A stretch of DNA of 64,000 nt from Halanaerobium saccharolyticum (GTDB lineage Bacteria; Bacillota; Halanaerobiia; Halanaerobiales; Halanaerobiaceae). The notes under the pieces were generated by a model. The model saw nothing but the letters and a program-made list of their open reading frames with translations. It was not told the DNA's origin and did not search any database. Below are positions 19,826 to 29,926 of this stretch, piece after piece (positions within the stretch are counted from its first letter, which is position 1; the number at the start of each line of letters is the position of its first letter). The stretch covers positions 16,369 through 80,368 of the forward strand of contig NZ_QAXS01000007.1 in assembly GCF_003053565.1 (NCBI RefSeq), given 5' to 3'. A program made the translations under genes and the position numbers.

Positions 19826-20167
19826 ATGGAAGCAAAAGCAGTTGCAAAGCATCTGCGTATTACTGCCCGCAAAGCACGTCTGGTAACAGACTTAATTAAG
19901 GGTAAGGACGTTAATACAGCAGTTGCAATTTTAAAAAGCACACCGAAAAAAGCTGCTAAGATGGTAGAAAAAGTATTAAATTCAGCTACAGCAAATGCTG
20001 AAAATAATCATGATATGTTTGTAGATGACCTTTATGTTAAGAAGGCTTTTGTTGATGAGGGTCCTACAATGAAGAGATGGAAAGCTCGTGCACAGGGATC
20101 GGCTAGCCCTATTAATAAGAGAACAAGCCATATCACAATCGTTTTAAGCGATACAAAGGAGGGATAG
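19826..20167 (+). CDS. rplV: Ribosomal protein L22
   Basis: L22 spans the 50S subunit and its beta-hairpin narrows the exit tunnel. The 113-aa protein starts [20 protein letters not shown] and ends with the hairpin region [23 protein letters not shown] follows AAGGGGG. rpsC starts 3 bp after its stop, with the rpsC ribosome binding site inside the last codons. Confidence 0.98.
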   Translation: MEAKAVAKHLRITARKARLVTDLIKGKDVNTAVAILKSTPKKAAKMVEKVLNSATANAENNHDMFVDDLYVKKAFVDEGPTMKRWKARAQGSASPINKRTSHITIVLSDTKEG

Positions 20168-20170
20168 AAT

Positions 20171-20815
20171 TTGGGTAATAAAATAAATCCACATGGTCTC
20201 CGAGTTGGAGTTATAAAAGATTGGGATGCAAAATGGTATGCTGATAAAACTGATTATGCCAAGCTTTTAAATGAAGACCGAGAGATTAGAAATCATGTTA
20301 AGGAGAAAATGTTTGAAGCTGGAATTTCTAGAGTTGTGATTGAAAGAGCTGCTAATAGATTAAAATTAGATGTACACACTGCCAGACCAGGAATGGTAAT
20401 TGGTCGTGGTGGATCTGAAGTTGAAGCTTTAAGAAACGAAGTTGAAGCTTTAACTGGTAAAACTGTACAGATTAATGTTGTAGAGGTTTCGGATCCAGAG
20501 ATGAACGCTCAGTTAGTTGCTGAAAATATTGCTTCTCAGTTAGTTAGAAGAATTTCTTTCCGGAGAGCAATGAAACAGGCAATGAACCGTGCAATGCGTA
20601 TGGGAGCTGAAGGTTTTAAAGTTCAGAGCAGTGGCCGTCTTGGTGGAGCTGAAATGGCAAGACGCGAAGGCTACAGTGAAGGCAGTGTGCCAATGCATAC
20701 ACTTAGAGCAGATATTGATTATGGTTTTGCAGAAGCTGACACAACATACGGAACAATTGGAGTTAAAGTTTGGATCAATAAGGGAGAAATACTTCCAGAA
20801 TTAGATGATGAATAG
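20171..20815 (+). CDS. rpsC: Ribosomal protein S3
   Basis: S3 forms the mRNA entry channel of the 30S subunit. The 214-aa product starts at TTG ([18 protein letters not shown]) behind AAAGGAGGG. It has the KH-domain GXXG signature in [15 protein letters not shown] and the C-terminal block [20 protein letters not shown]. It is tightly coupled to rplV. Confidence 0.97.
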   Translation: MGNKINPHGLRVGVIKDWDAKWYADKTDYAKLLNEDREIRNHVKEKMFEAGISRVVIERAANRLKLDVHTARPGMVIGRGGSEVEALRNEVEALTGKTVQINVVEVSDPEMNAQLVAENIASQLVRRISFRRAMKQAMNRAMRMGAEGFKVQSSGRLGGAEMARREGYSEGSVPMHTLRADIDYGFAEADTTYGTIGVKVWINKGEILPELDDE

Positions 20816-20844
20816 ATAGATTATGCAGGAAAGGAGGCTCTTTG

Positions 20845-21279
20845 ATGTTAGTACCTAAAAGAGTAAAACATCGTAAGCAAATGAGAGGAAGAATGAAAGG
20901 TAAAGCCCACCGGGGAAATAAAATCACCTTTGGTGAATATGGCCTACAGGCCTTAGAACCCGTTTGGATTACCAATAGACAGATAGAGGCTGCTCGTGTT
21001 GCCCTTACCAGAAGTATTAAGCGTGGAGGTAAAGTTTGGATCAAGATTTTTCCAGATAAGCCAGTAACCGCAAAGCCTGCTGAAACACGTATGGGTAGTG
21101 GTAAAGGTGCCCCTGAGAAATGGGTGGCAGTTGTTAAACCAGGTAGAATTATGTTTGAGCTGGCTGGTGTACCGGAAGAGGTTGCCAGAGAAGCGATGCG
21201 CCTTGCATCTCACAAACTACCTATTAAAACTAAATTTGTAGCAAGAGAGGGAATGGATGGTGAGGCCGATGAGAGCTGA
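20845..21279 (+). CDS. rplP: Ribosomal protein L16
   Basis: L16 organises the A-site tRNA region of the 50S subunit. The 144-aa protein starts [19 protein letters not shown] and contains [16 protein letters not shown] and the [18 protein letters not shown] loop. ATG at 20845 is better spaced from AAGGAGG than the in-frame TTG at 20842. Its C-terminus overlaps the start of rpmC. Confidence 0.97.
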   Translation: MLVPKRVKHRKQMRGRMKGKAHRGNKITFGEYGLQALEPVWITNRQIEAARVALTRSIKRGGKVWIKIFPDKPVTAKPAETRMGSGKGAPEKWVAVVKPGRIMFELAGVPEEVAREAMRLASHKLPIKTKFVAREGMDGEADES

Positions 21280-21472
21280 TGAATTAAGAAATTTAACAGA
21301 AGCAGAGTTAGAACAGAAAGCCCGCGAATTTAAAGAAGAGTTATTTAACCTTCGCTTCCAACATGCAACAGCACAGTTGGATAATCCTATGAGGATTAAA
21401 GAGGTTAAAAGAATTATTGCCCGAATTAAAACTGTTCTGCGGGAAAAGGAACTAGGTATCGAGAGGGCTTAA
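21269..21472 (+). CDS. rpmC: Ribosomal protein L29
   Basis: This small helical protein lies at the tunnel exit near L23. The chosen ATG gives [20 protein letters not shown] (67 aa), matching the usual family start. Two earlier in-frame starts (21257, 21260) would add four or three residues. The start lies inside the end of rplP, so translation is coupled. The typical [16 protein letters not shown] block is present. Confidence 0.94.
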   Translation: MRADELRNLTEAELEQKAREFKEELFNLRFQHATAQLDNPMRIKEVKRIIARIKTVLREKELGIERA

Positions 21473-21496
21473 TTCTTTTTTGAAAGGAGGTTTCTT

Positions 21497-21751
21497 ATGG
21501 AAAGAAATAGTCGTAAAGAGCGTAAAGGTGTTGTAGTTAGTGATAAGAGAGATAAGACTATCACTGTAGCTGTAGAGCGCAGAACACAGCATCCTAAATA
21601 TAAAAGAGTTGTTAAGAAAACAAAAAAATATACAGCTCATGATGAAGAGAATGTTTGTAATGAAGGTGACATTGTAAGAATTATGGAAACACGTCCATTA
21701 AGCAAGACAAAGAGATGGCGTTTAGTAGAAATTGTTGAAAAAGCAAAATAA
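21497..21751 (+). CDS. rpsQ: Ribosomal protein S17
   Basis: S17 is an OB-fold protein and an early 16S rRNA binder. The 84 aa contain [19 protein letters not shown] and the later block [20 protein letters not shown] typical of the family. ATG follows GAAAGGAGG. It is cotranscribed between rpmC and rplN. Confidence 0.97.
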   Translation: MERNSRKERKGVVVSDKRDKTITVAVERRTQHPKYKRVVKKTKKYTAHDEENVCNEGDIVRIMETRPLSKTKRWRLVEIVEKAK

Positions 21752-21780
21752 GTCCTGGAAGTAGAAAGGAGGGCCTGAAA

Positions 21781-22149
21781 ATGATACAATCTGAAAGCCG
21801 TTTAAAGGTAGCGGATAATTCAGGTGCCCGTGAACTTTTATGTATTAAGGTACTTGGAGGCTCCAAAAAGAAATATGCTAAAGTTGGAGACACAATAGTA
21901 GTCAGCGTTAAAGAAGCTATTCCTGACGGAATGGTGAAAAAAGGTGAGGTTGCTAAAGCTGTAGTTGTTAGAACCAAAAAGTCCTTAAAGCGCAAAGACG
22001 GCACCTATATTAGATTTGATGAAAATGCAGCAGTAATAATAGATGACAACAATAATCCTAAGGGTACACGTATTTTTGGTCCTGTGACCCGTGAACTGAG
22101 GGAAAAGAATTATATGAAGATTATCTCCCTTGCACCGGAGGTATTATAG
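21781..22149 (+). CDS. rplN: Ribosomal protein L14
   Basis: L14 is at the subunit interface (bridge B8) and is the docking site of silencing factor RsfS. The 122-aa protein starts [20 protein letters not shown] and ends [11 protein letters not shown], as usual. ATG follows AAAGGAGGG and the gene opens the spc part of the cluster. Confidence 0.98.
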   Translation: MIQSESRLKVADNSGARELLCIKVLGGSKKKYAKVGDTIVVSVKEAIPDGMVKKGEVAKAVVVRTKKSLKRKDGTYIRFDENAAVIIDDNNNPKGTRIFGPVTRELREKNYMKIISLAPEVL

Positions 22150-22164
22150 AAGGAGGGGATTGGA

Positions 22165-22479
22165 TTGAGAATTAAAAAAGGTGACACTGTGGAAGTAATA
22201 TCCGGAAAGGATAAAGGTAAGCGCGGTGAGATTTTAAAAGTAATTCCTAAAAAAGATCGCGTAATCGTTGAAGGTGTGAATATAGTACACCGCCATGTTA
22301 GTCCTACTCAGGATATGCCGCAGGGTGGAATTATAGAAAACGAAGCACCAATACATGCTTCAAATGTTCAACTCGTCTGCCCCCGTTGTGACGAAAAGAC
22401 AAGGGTTGGCGCAGAGCGTTTAGATGACGGTACTAAAGTTAGAAAATGCAAAAAATGTGATGAAGTTGTTGATAAATAA
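22165..22479 (+). CDS. rplX: Ribosomal protein L24
   Basis: L24 is an assembly initiator with an N-terminal KOW motif ([20 protein letters not shown]). The 104-aa product starts at TTG behind GAAGGAGGGG. Its C-terminal third carries two CxxC knuckles (CPRC near residue 72 and CKKC near 96), which suggests a zinc-stabilised tail as seen in many Firmicute and Thermotoga L24 proteins; metal binding is inferred. Confidence 0.97.
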   Translation: MRIKKGDTVEVISGKDKGKRGEILKVIPKKDRVIVEGVNIVHRHVSPTQDMPQGGIIENEAPIHASNVQLVCPRCDEKTRVGAERLDDGTKVRKCKKCDEVVDK

Positions 22480-22501
22480 ATAAGCGGAAGGAGGTCCAGA
22501 A

Positions 22502-23041
22502 ATGTCAGTATTAGCTAATGAATACAAGGAAGAAATTCTACCCCAGCTAATGGAGAAATTTGATTACAATAATGTAATGGAAGCTCCTAAATTAGAAAAA
22601 ATAGTAGTTAATGTTGGGTTAGGAGATGCTAAAGAAGATACTAAACTTCTGGATACTGTTGTTGATGAGATCGCAAGAATAACAGGACAGAGTCCTACTG
22701 TAACTCGAGCAAAGAAATCTATTGCTAATTTTAAAATTAGAGAAGGCATGCCGGTTGGAGTAAAAGTTACTCTTCGCGGTGAGCAGATGTTTGAGTTTTT
22801 ATATAAGTTAATTAATATTACAATGCCACGTATCCGAGATTTTAGAGGTGTATCTCCTAAATCATTTGACGGTCGCGGTAATTACAGCTTAGGAATAAGC
22901 GAACACACTGTTTTCCCAGAAATCAATATTGATGATGTTGATAATGTTCATGGTATGGAAATTACCATTGTTACATCTGCCGAAACAGATGAAGAAGCAT
23001 TTGAATTATTATCACTAATGGGAATGCCATATAAGAAGTAA
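22502..23041 (+). CDS. rplE: Ribosomal protein L5
   Basis: L5 binds 5S rRNA and forms the B1b bridge. The 179-aa product contains [11 protein letters not shown] near residue 31 and the loop [20 protein letters not shown]. It ends at MGMPYKK. ATG follows GAAGGAGG; rpsN lies 28 bp downstream. Confidence 0.98.
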   Translation: MSVLANEYKEEILPQLMEKFDYNNVMEAPKLEKIVVNVGLGDAKEDTKLLDTVVDEIARITGQSPTVTRAKKSIANFKIREGMPVGVKVTLRGEQMFEFLYKLINITMPRIRDFRGVSPKSFDGRGNYSLGISEHTVFPEINIDDVDNVHGMEITIVTSAETDEEAFELLSLMGMPYKK

Positions 23042-23069
23042 AGACCTATAAATTGAAGGAGGGTTTAGT

Positions 23070-23255
23070 TTGGCACGTAAAGCTTTAATTGAAAAGGCCA
23101 ATAAAGAGCCTAAATATGAAACACGAAAAGTGAATCGCTGCAGCAGATGTGGACGTTCACGCGGATATATGAGAAAATTTGATTTATGCAGAATTTGTTT
23201 CCGAGAATTAGCCCACAAAGGCGAAATTCCTGGAGTTAAAAAAGCAAGCTGGTAA
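23070..23255 (+). CDS. rpsN: Ribosomal protein S14, zinc-binding type Z
   Basis: This 30S head protein has the short 61-aa form with [20 protein letters not shown], the four-cysteine zinc site. It begins at TTG ([20 protein letters not shown]) behind GAAGGAGGG. No zinc-independent paralogue is present in the window. Confidence 0.97.
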   Translation: MARKALIEKANKEPKYETRKVNRCSRCGRSRGYMRKFDLCRICFRELAHKGEIPGVKKASW

Positions 23256-23275
23256 AACTGGAAGGAGGTTTGTAA

Positions 23276-23674
23276 ATGAATTTAACAGATCCAATAGCAG
23301 ATATGCTGACCCGGATTCGCAATGCTAATAGTGTTGGGAAAGACAGAGTTGATATTCCCGCTTCTAAGGTTAAAACCAGCATTGGTGAACTTTTAAAAGA
23401 TGAAGGTTTCATTAATGATGTAAAATTAGTTGAAAGAAAACCTCAGAACATGATTCGGGTTTATTTAAAATATGGAGATAATGACGAAAAAGTTATAAGT
23501 GGAATTAAAAGAATCAGTAAGCCTGGTTTAAGAGTATATGTAGGTAAGGAAGAAGTGCCGCAGGTACTTGGAGGTTTAGGAATCGCAGTGATTTCAACTT
23601 CCCAGGGTGTTATGAGCGATAAAGAAGCAAGAGAAAAAGGTATCGGTGGAGAGGTTCTCTGTTACGTCTGGTAA
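23276..23674 (+). CDS. rpsH: Ribosomal protein S8
   Basis: S8 binds the central domain of 16S rRNA and in some bacteria represses the spc operon. The 132-aa protein starts [18 protein letters not shown] and ends with the family block [14 protein letters not shown] follows GAAGGAGG. It is followed by an atypically long 96-bp spacer before rplF. Confidence 0.98.
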   Translation: MNLTDPIADMLTRIRNANSVGKDRVDIPASKVKTSIGELLKDEGFINDVKLVERKPQNMIRVYLKYGDNDEKVISGIKRISKPGLRVYVGKEEVPQVLGGLGIAVISTSQGVMSDKEAREKGIGGEVLCYVW

Positions 23675-23770
23675 TAAGATGTAAGTAGTAGGATGTCGGA
23701 TGTCAGATTCCTGACTGACGGCTTCTGCTTGGGAGAATTTTTTCAGATAAAATCTACGGAGGTGAAATTT

Positions 23771-24304
23771 ATGTCACGTATTGGTGATCTACCTATTGAA
23801 ATACCAGAAAAAGTTGAAGTAACTGTTGATGGTCAGACTGTTAAAGTCAAAGGACCATTAGGTGAACTAGAAAGAACTTTTAAAGCTGGTATTGATATCA
23901 AAGTTGAAGATAATGAAGTTGTTGTTGAACGCAATGGCGAAGATATTGAAGCTCGCTCCATGCACGGTTTGGTTAGAAGTTTAATCGAAGGTATGGTTGA
24001 GGGTGTAAGCAAAGGCTTTGAGAAGAAATTAGAAATGGTAGGTGTAGGATATAATGCTCAGGTTCAGGGTGATAAACTCAAACTTGAGGTTGGATATTCA
24101 CACCCGGTAATTATAGAAGCTGAAGGTGATATTTCTTTTGAGGTTGAAAAGAATACAAATATCACAGTTAAAGGTATAGATAAACAGCGTGTTGGTGATA
24201 CAGCAGCTAAGATTCGTGAAGTAAGAAAACCAGAACCTTACAAAGGAAAAGGAATTAAATATGTTGGAGAACATATTAGACGTAAGGTCGGTAAAACTGG
24301 TTAA
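23771..24304 (+). CDS. rplF: Ribosomal protein L6
   Basis: L6 has two homologous domains near the sarcin-ricin loop of the 50S subunit. The 177-aa product starts MSRIGDLPIEIPEKVEV at the ATG behind GGAGGTGA. A longer in-frame extension (from 23693) has no ribosome binding site and codes for no family sequence. The C-terminal block PEPYKGKGIKYVGEHIRRK is present. Confidence 0.97.
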   Translation: MSRIGDLPIEIPEKVEVTVDGQTVKVKGPLGELERTFKAGIDIKVEDNEVVVERNGEDIEARSMHGLVRSLIEGMVEGVSKGFEKKLEMVGVGYNAQVQGDKLKLEVGYSHPVIIEAEGDISFEVEKNTNITVKGIDKQRVGDTAAKIREVRKPEPYKGKGIKYVGEHIRRKVGKTG

Positions 24305-24322
24305 TAGAAAGGAGTGAATGTG

Positions 24323-24679
24323 ATGGGTAAAAGAGAAGCAAGACAAAAGCGCCATCAGAGAATTAGAAATAAAGTTGTGGGTACACCAAATCGTCCAAGA
24401 ATGAATGTAACCCGTACTTTAAAGCACATGTATGTGCAGATTATAGATGATTTATCTGGAGAAACTATTGCTTCTGCATCTACTCTTGATCCAGCTCTTC
24501 GCGATTCAATTGAAGTAGCAAGTAACAGAGATGCTGCTAAAATGGTAGGAGAGTTAGCTGCCAGTAGAGCACTGGAAAAAGGAGTAGAGACAGTAGTATT
24601 TGATAGAAGTGGATATAAATACCACGGCCGAGTTAAAGCTCTGGCTGATGCTGCCCGCGAGGAAGGGCTAAAGTTTTAA
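24323..24679 (+). CDS. rplR: Ribosomal protein L18
   Basis: L18 binds 5S rRNA. The 118-aa form starts [20 protein letters not shown]; the ATG at 24323 was chosen because it is 8 nt from AAAGGAG and matches the family. The in-frame GTG at 24314 overlaps the binding site. The conserved [20 protein letters not shown] block is at the C-terminus. Confidence 0.97.
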   Translation: MGKREARQKRHQRIRNKVVGTPNRPRMNVTRTLKHMYVQIIDDLSGETIASASTLDPALRDSIEVASNRDAAKMVGELAASRALEKGVETVVFDRSGYKYHGRVKALADAAREEGLKF

Positions 24680-24695
24680 ATAAGGAGGTAAATTA

Positions 24696-25196
24696 ATGAG
24701 TAAAATTAATGCTGATAAACTCGACCTTGAAGAGCGCGTAGTAAATATTAACCGTGTTGCCAAGGTTGTAAAAGGTGGCCGTAGATTTAGCTTTAGTGCC
24801 CTGGTAGTTGTAGGGGACAAAGAAGGCCATGTTGGTGCAGGTATTGGTAAAGCAAACGAAGTACCTGAAGCCATCAGAAAAGGTATTGATGCAGCTAAAA
24901 AAGAATTAATCGAGGTTCCAATTGTGGAAACAACAATTCCCCATGAGAAAACTGGAGTTTTTGGTGCTGGTAGAGTTCTACTAAAGCCTGCTGCTCCTGG
25001 TACTGGTGTTATTGCTGGAGGTCCTGTGCGTGCGGTAATCGAACTTGCAGGAATTAGCGATATTTTAACTAAATCTCTTGGAACATCTAATCCGATTAAT
25101 ATGATCAATGCTACAATTACTGGTCTTAAAGAACTTAAGAGCGCAGAACAAGTTGCCAAATTAAGAGGTAAATCTGTAGAAGAATTAATTGGATAA
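24696..25196 (+). CDS. rpsE: Ribosomal protein S5
   Basis: S5 lies at the mRNA entry site and affects decoding fidelity. The 166-aa protein shows an N-terminal double-stranded RNA-binding domain ([20 protein letters not shown]) and [23 protein letters not shown] follows AAGGAGG. The following gene is rplO rather than rpmD, which is absent. Confidence 0.98.
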   Translation: MSKINADKLDLEERVVNINRVAKVVKGGRRFSFSALVVVGDKEGHVGAGIGKANEVPEAIRKGIDAAKKELIEVPIVETTIPHEKTGVFGAGRVLLKPAAPGTGVIAGGPVRAVIELAGISDILTKSLGTSNPINMINATITGLKELKSAEQVAKLRGKSVEELIG

Positions 25197-25215
25197 TTAT
25201 CAAGGAGGTGTAAGT

Positions 25216-25659
25216 ATGAAATTAAATAATCTTAAACCTGCTGCTGGATATAAAAAAGATCGCAAAAGAGTTGGTCGTGGTACTGGCTCCGGTCGCGGTT
25301 ATACATCTGGTAGAGGTGCAAATGGACAGAACTCTCGTGCAGGTGGAAGAGTACGCCCAACATTTGAAGGTGGACAGACTCCTCTGTTTAGACGTCTTCC
25401 CAAAAGAGGGTTTAATAATAAATTTAAAAAAGAATTTAATGAAATTAATGTATATCAGTTAAATAGATTCTCTGCTGATGAAACTGTAACACCTGAAGTT
25501 TTATTAGAAAAGGGAATTATTGATGGTATTGCAAAAAATGGAGTAAAAATACTGGGTAAAGGTGAAGTTAATGTTGCCCTGAATGTAAAAGCAAATGCTT
25601 TTACTGCTTCTGCCAGAGAAAAAATAGAAGCTGCTGGCGGAAAGTCAGAGGTGATTTAA
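25216..25659 (+). CDS. rplO: Ribosomal protein L15
   Basis: L15 is a late-assembly 50S protein. The 147-aa product starts [20 protein letters not shown] and carries the Gly/Arg-rich N-terminal arm ([20 protein letters not shown]). ATG at 25216 sits 8 nt behind AAGGAGG; the earlier in-frame ATG at 25189 lies inside rpsE and was rejected. Only 19 bp separate it from rpsE. Confidence 0.97.
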   Translation: MKLNNLKPAAGYKKDRKRVGRGTGSGRGYTSGRGANGQNSRAGGRVRPTFEGGQTPLFRRLPKRGFNNKFKKEFNEINVYQLNRFSADETVTPEVLLEKGIIDGIAKNGVKILGKGEVNVALNVKANAFTASAREKIEAAGGKSEVI

Positions 25660-25660
25660 G

Positions 25661-26929
25661 TTGATTAAGGCTCTCGGTAATGTTTTTAAAGTAAAAGAAC
25701 TTAGAAATAAAGTTTTATTCATGCTTGCTATGATGGCAGTTTACCGCCTGGGAGCACATATTCCGGTCCCTGGAGTAGATGTAGCATTGCTTCAGGAAAG
25801 ACTTTTTGGCGGAAACTTTGGTGGAGCACTTGATTTTTTAGATCTATTTGCAGGTGGTGCTTTAAGTAACTTTACTATTTTTGCGATGAGCATTACTCCC
25901 TACATTACTGCTTCAATTATTTTACAGCTCTTGACTGTAGTTGTACCTAAATTAGAAGAGCTTTCTAAACAGGGTAATGAGGGCCGCAAAAAAATTGCTC
26001 AGTATACCAGATATGGAACAATTGTACTTGCTGTAATTCAGGCAATTGGTATTACACTTTATATTCAGCGTTTTGGTGCTGTTCCTAATGCAACAGCGTT
26101 TGATATTGCCCTAATTATTGTAAGTTTAACTGCTGGTACAGCTTTCTTAATGTGGCTGGGTGAGCAGATTACGGATAAAGGAATTGGAAATGGTATTTCT
26201 ATTATCATTTTTACATCTATTATCTCTCGCTTCCCGTCAGATATGTATAACACATATGAGTTATTACAGGCAGGCACAATCTCAATTTTAAATGTGCTAA
26301 TTTTTGCTGTACTGGCTATAATAATTATTGCCGGTATTATTTTTGTTCAGCAGGGAGAAAGAAGAATCCCGGTTCAGTATTCAAAGAGAATTGTGGGCCG
26401 CAGAGTTTACGGAGGTAGAAGTACTCATATTCCGATGAAGATCAATCAGGCTGGTGTTATCCCAGTAATCTTCGCTTCTTCTGTACTCTTATTCCCTGGA
26501 ATTATTGCACAGGTTTTACCTTATGACTGGGCAACAGGTCTGGCAAATGCAATTAGTCCTGGATCTACACTTTATATGGTACTGTATGGTCTGATGATTT
26601 TATTCTTTACTTATTTCTATACTGCTATTACCTTTAATCCAGAAGAGGTAGCAGACAATATGAAAAAGTATGGTGGGTTTATTCCTGGAATTCGTCCTGG
26701 AAGACCAACTATTAATTATTTAGATAGAGTTTTAATGAGAGTTACATTAGCAGGAGCTATATTCTTAACAATTGTAGCATTACTTCCTTTTGCAATGCAG
26801 CCGCTGACTGGTGTAACAATTAGTTTTGGAGGAACATCCTTAATCATTATGGTTGGTGTTGCTTTAAAAACTATGGAACAGATCGAATCCCATCTCCTGA
26901 TGAGACACTATGAAGGTTTCATGAAATAA
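25661..26929 (+). CDS. secY: Preprotein translocase subunit SecY
   Basis: SecY is the pore of the Sec translocon in the cytoplasmic membrane. The 422-aa protein has ten predicted hydrophobic spans. The opening is KVKELRNKVLFMLAMMAVYR, followed by the plug-region HIPVPGVD and cytoplasmic loops such as QQGERRIPVQYSKR. It starts at TTG one base after the rplO stop, so translation is coupled, with AGAGGTGA as ribosome binding site. Confidence 0.97.
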   Translation: MIKALGNVFKVKELRNKVLFMLAMMAVYRLGAHIPVPGVDVALLQERLFGGNFGGALDFLDLFAGGALSNFTIFAMSITPYITASIILQLLTVVVPKLEELSKQGNEGRKKIAQYTRYGTIVLAVIQAIGITLYIQRFGAVPNATAFDIALIIVSLTAGTAFLMWLGEQITDKGIGNGISIIIFTSIISRFPSDMYNTYELLQAGTISILNVLIFAVLAIIIIAGIIFVQQGERRIPVQYSKRIVGRRVYGGRSTHIPMKINQAGVIPVIFASSVLLFPGIIAQVLPYDWATGLANAISPGSTLYMVLYGLMILFFTYFYTAITFNPEEVADNMKKYGGFIPGIRPGRPTINYLDRVLMRVTLAGAIFLTIVALLPFAMQPLTGVTISFGGTSLIIMVGVALKTMEQIESHLLMRHYEGFMK

Positions 26930-26944
26930 AGAGGAGGAAATAAA

Positions 26945-27595
26945 ATGGATATGATTTTACTGGGTTTACCCGGTGTTGGTAAGGGTACTCAGGCTAAAAA
27001 ATTAGAAGCAAGTTTGGAAATTCCTCATATTGCTACTGGTGATATTTTTAGAAAGGCAATTAAAAATAAAACCCCACTGGGAAAAAAAGCTAAATCATTT
27101 ATTGATGCCGGCGAATTAGTACCAGATGAAGTAACCATTGGAATTGTTGAAGAACGATTAAAAGAGGATGACTGTAAAGAGGGATTTATCCTGGATGGAT
27201 TTCCCCGTACAATTGCACAGGCAGAGGCTTTAGATGAGATTTTAGCAGAGCAGAATAGAGAGCTTGATCTTGCGATTTATCTGCAGGCTGAAATAGATAT
27301 CTTAGTTGAAAGACTGGCTGGACGCAGAGTATGTGTTGATTGTGGGGCCACCTATCATGTAAAAAATGATCCACCTGAAGTTGAAGGTGTATGTGATAAG
27401 TGTGGAGGAGAAGTAATTCAGCGCAGTGATGATGAGGAAGAAACAGTTAAGAAACGAATTGAAGTAAATAAAGAAAAGACTGCTAAGCTTGCAGATTACT
27501 ATCAAAACAAAGGAATACTGCATGAGGTTAAAAGCACCGGCGGAATTGAAAAGGTGCAGCAGCGACTAATGAAATTAATTGAGGCGAATAAATAA
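26945..27595 (+). CDS. adk: Adenylate kinase
   Basis: Adenylate kinase interconverts ATP + AMP and 2 ADP. The 216-aa long-LID form carries the P-loop [14 protein letters not shown] (residues 6-19) and the DGFPRT motif. Its LID has four cysteines (CVDC near residue 130 and CDKC near 150), the zinc-binding arrangement of Gram-positive enzymes. ATG follows AGAGGAGG. Its stop overlaps the map start by one base. Confidence 0.98.
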   Translation: MDMILLGLPGVGKGTQAKKLEASLEIPHIATGDIFRKAIKNKTPLGKKAKSFIDAGELVPDEVTIGIVEERLKEDDCKEGFILDGFPRTIAQAEALDEILAEQNRELDLAIYLQAEIDILVERLAGRRVCVDCGATYHVKNDPPEVEGVCDKCGGEVIQRSDDEEETVKKRIEVNKEKTAKLADYYQNKGILHEVKSTGGIEKVQQRLMKLIEANK

Positions 27596-28344
27596 TGATT
27601 ATCTTGAAATCGAGGCGAGAAATTGATATAATGCGTGAAGCAAATCAGATAGTGGCAGAAACACATGCTTATCTGGCAGAAAATATTAAACCTGGTATAT
27701 CTACTGCAGAACTTGATCAGCTTGCTGATGAATTTATTCGCAGTAAGGGAGCTGTACCTTCTTTTAAAGGATATCAGGGTTTTCCAGCCTCTATTTGTAT
27801 TTCAATTAATGAAGAAGTTGTACATGGTATTCCTGCTGATCATCGTTTTTTAGAAGCTGGTGATATAGTAAGTATTGACATTGGAACTTTTTATGAAGGC
27901 TTTAATGGTGATGCTGCCAGAACACATGCAGTTGGTTCAATTTCGGAAAATGCCAGCAAATTATTGAAGGTAACTGAAGAATCTCTTCTTAAAGGAATTG
28001 AAAAAGCAGTTATCGGCAACAGATTATTTGATATTTCACATGCTGTACAGGAATATGTCGAAAAAAATGGGTTTTCTGTGGTTCGGGATTATGTTGGTCA
28101 CGGAATCGGTCGTGATATGCATGAAGATCCACAGATACCTAATTTTGGTCCGGCAGGAAAAGGTCCTAAATTAAAAGAGGGTATGACCCTTGCTATTGAG
28201 CCAATGGTAAACATTGGCGGTTATGAAGTCGAGACATTAGAAGATGACTGGACAGTAGTAACAAAAGATAGAAGCCTTTCTGCTCATTTCGAGCATACAA
28301 TAGCAATAACTAAAGATGGAGTTGAAATATTAAGTAAACTTTAA
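27595..28344 (+). CDS. map: Type I methionine aminopeptidase
   Basis: The enzyme removes initiator methionine from nascent proteins with a dinuclear metal centre. The 249 aa contain the expected ligands: two Asp in [18 protein letters not shown], His in [10 protein letters not shown], Glu in AIEPMV and Glu in FEHTIAI. ATG overlaps the adk stop codon. The secY-adk-map order is canonical. Confidence 0.98.
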   Translation: MIILKSRREIDIMREANQIVAETHAYLAENIKPGISTAELDQLADEFIRSKGAVPSFKGYQGFPASICISINEEVVHGIPADHRFLEAGDIVSIDIGTFYEGFNGDAARTHAVGSISENASKLLKVTEESLLKGIEKAVIGNRLFDISHAVQEYVEKNGFSVVRDYVGHGIGRDMHEDPQIPNFGPAGKGPKLKEGMTLAIEPMVNIGGYEVETLEDDWTVVTKDRSLSAHFEHTIAITKDGVEILSKL

Positions 28345-28350
28345 CTTTTA

Positions 28351-28380
28351 TTGCAGAGCCTGTCTTATCTATGGTATAAT
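28351..28380 (+). promoter_or_regulatory. Internal promoter for KOW protein-infA-rpmJ-alpha operon
   Basis: TTGCAG (28351-28356) and TATAAT (28375-28380) are 18 bp apart, in the 73-bp gap after map. It would allow infA, rpmJ and the alpha operon to be transcribed independently of the S10/spc promoter. Confidence 0.65.
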
Positions 28381-28417
28381 ATACAGTGCGTGTTAAAAAG
28401 AGAGCTTGAAGGAAAGA

Positions 28418-28717
28418 GTGATATTTTTGGATACTGCTTTTAAAGTTGGCGAAATTGTCAGGTCGACTGCCGGCAGAGATAAAGATACTTATTATTTAGT
28501 AATAGATATAGATAATGAGTCAGATCAAAAAATAAAAGTTGTCGATGGTGTAAAGAGGAAATTTAATAATCCAAAATATAAAAATAGCAGACATTTAGAA
28601 AGTACAGGTCAGATTGCAGCAGAGTTTTTAAGAGATTTAAAAGATAAGAAACGAGTTCGCAGTGAAGATGTTCGCTTAATTTTAAAGGATTATCTCAGTA
28701 AAGAGGAGGTCAAATAA
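28418..28717 (+). CDS. KOW-domain RNA-binding protein (L14e-like)
   Basis: This small protein (99 aa from the GTG at 28418) begins with a KOW-like stretch, FKVGEIVRSTAGRDKDTYYL, followed by a basic segment (KFNNPKYKNSRHLEST). Such KOW-domain proteins are regularly found between map and infA in Clostridia-like bacteria; their function is unknown. The start is uncertain: TTG at 28406, GTG at 28418 and TTG at 28427 are all in frame, and the AAGGAAAG site is best spaced for the last. infA begins three bases after its stop. Confidence 0.8.
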   Translation: MIFLDTAFKVGEIVRSTAGRDKDTYYLVIDIDNESDQKIKVVDGVKRKFNNPKYKNSRHLESTGQIAAEFLRDLKDKKRVRSEDVRLILKDYLSKEEVK

Positions 28718-28720
28718 TTT

Positions 28721-28945
28721 ATGGCAAAAGAAGATCCTATTGAAGTCCAGGGTACTGTAGTTGAACCCCTGCCAAATGCAATGTTTAGAGTTGAATTGGA
28801 AAACGGACATAAAGTTCTGGCACATGTTTCAGGAAAAATGAGGATGAATTTTATACGAATTTTACCTGGTGATAAGGTAACAGTAGAACTTTCTCCCTAT
28901 GACTTGAGTCGTGGCCGGATAACTTATCGACATAAAGCGAAATAA
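28721..28945 (+). CDS. infA: Translation initiation factor IF-1
   Basis: IF-1 is an OB-fold factor occupying the A site during initiation. The 74-aa protein starts [20 protein letters not shown] and contains the family blocks [19 protein letters not shown] and [21 protein letters not shown] follows GAGGAGG located in the end of the previous gene. rpmJ follows, the standard order. Confidence 0.98.
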   Translation: MAKEDPIEVQGTVVEPLPNAMFRVELENGHKVLAHVSGKMRMNFIRILPGDKVTVELSPYDLSRGRITYRHKAK

Positions 28946-28962
28946 ATTACCACAAGGGGTGA

Positions 28963-29082
<120 letters not shown>

Positions 29083-29102
29083 AAAATACTGGAGGTGAAA
29101 TC

Positions 29103-29483
29103 ATGGCTAGAATTGAAGGTGTTGATCTTCCCAGAAATAAGAGGGTAGAGATTGGATTGACATATATTTATGGTATCGGTAGAACTACTTCTCAAAAAAT
29201 TCTTGAGAGCACAGGCGTTGATCCTGATACAAGAATTAAAGATTTAACTGAAGCTGAAATTTCAAATTTAAGAAGTGAAATTGATGAGCACTATATAGTT
29301 GAGGGTGAATTAAGAAGAGAAAGAAGAGCTGATATTAAAAGATTAAAAGATATTGGTTGTTACCGTGGTCTTCGTCACCGCAGAGGTTTACCAGTGCGTG
29401 GACAGAGAACTAAAACAAATGCTCGTACACGTAAAGGTCCTAAGAAAACTGTTGGTGTAACTAGATCAAAACCAGCTAAGTAA
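29103..29483 (+). CDS. rpsM: Ribosomal protein S13
   Basis: S13 forms intersubunit bridges from the 30S head. The 126 aa start [20 protein letters not shown] and end with the basic tail containing [23 protein letters not shown] follows TGGAGGTGA. It opens the alpha operon rpsM-rpsK-rpsD-rpoA-rplQ. Confidence 0.98.
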   Translation: MARIEGVDLPRNKRVEIGLTYIYGIGRTTSQKILESTGVDPDTRIKDLTEAEISNLRSEIDEHYIVEGELRRERRADIKRLKDIGCYRGLRHRRGLPVRGQRTKTNARTRKGPKKTVGVTRSKPAK

Positions 29484-29499
29484 GGAGGGAATATAATTA

Positions 29500-29898
29500 A
29501 TGGCTAAAAATAAGAAGAAAAAATCACGTAGAAGAAAAAAGGTTAAACGCAATATAGAAAAAGGTCAGGCTCATATTAAATCTACATTTAATAATACAAT
29601 TATTTCAATTACTGATGAAGAAGGTAAGGTAATTGCCTGGTCAAGTGCTGGAAAAGTTGGTTATAAAGGTTCCAGAAAAAGTACTCCTTTTGCTGCTCAG
29701 CTGGCTGCAGAAAATGCTGCTGATGAAGCAAAAGAAATGGGTCTTAAGGAAGTAGAAATTTATGTTAAAGGTCCTGGTTCTGGTAGAGAGTCTGCAATTA
29801 GAACTCTACAGTCTGCAGGTTTAAACATTACTTTAATTAAAGATATTACTCCTATTCCACATAATGGATGTAGACCCCCAAAAAGAAGACGTATATAA
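29500..29898 (+). CDS. rpsK: Ribosomal protein S11
   Basis: S11 lines the platform of the 30S subunit near the mRNA exit. The 132-aa protein has a very basic N-terminus ([16 protein letters not shown]) and the conserved [18 protein letters not shown] and [13 protein letters not shown] blocks. ATG follows AAGGAGGG with a slightly long spacer of about 10 nt. Confidence 0.98.
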   Translation: MAKNKKKKSRRRKKVKRNIEKGQAHIKSTFNNTIISITDEEGKVIAWSSAGKVGYKGSRKSTPFAAQLAAENAADEAKEMGLKEVEIYVKGPGSGRESAIRTLQSAGLNITLIKDITPIPHNGCRPPKRRRI

Positions 29899-29926
29899 TT
29901 ATATAATAGAAAGTTGAGGTGTAAAA

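Noticed and set aside
23693-23770. N-terminal extension of rplF
   Set aside because: No ribosome binding site and no L6 sequence before MSRIGDLP.
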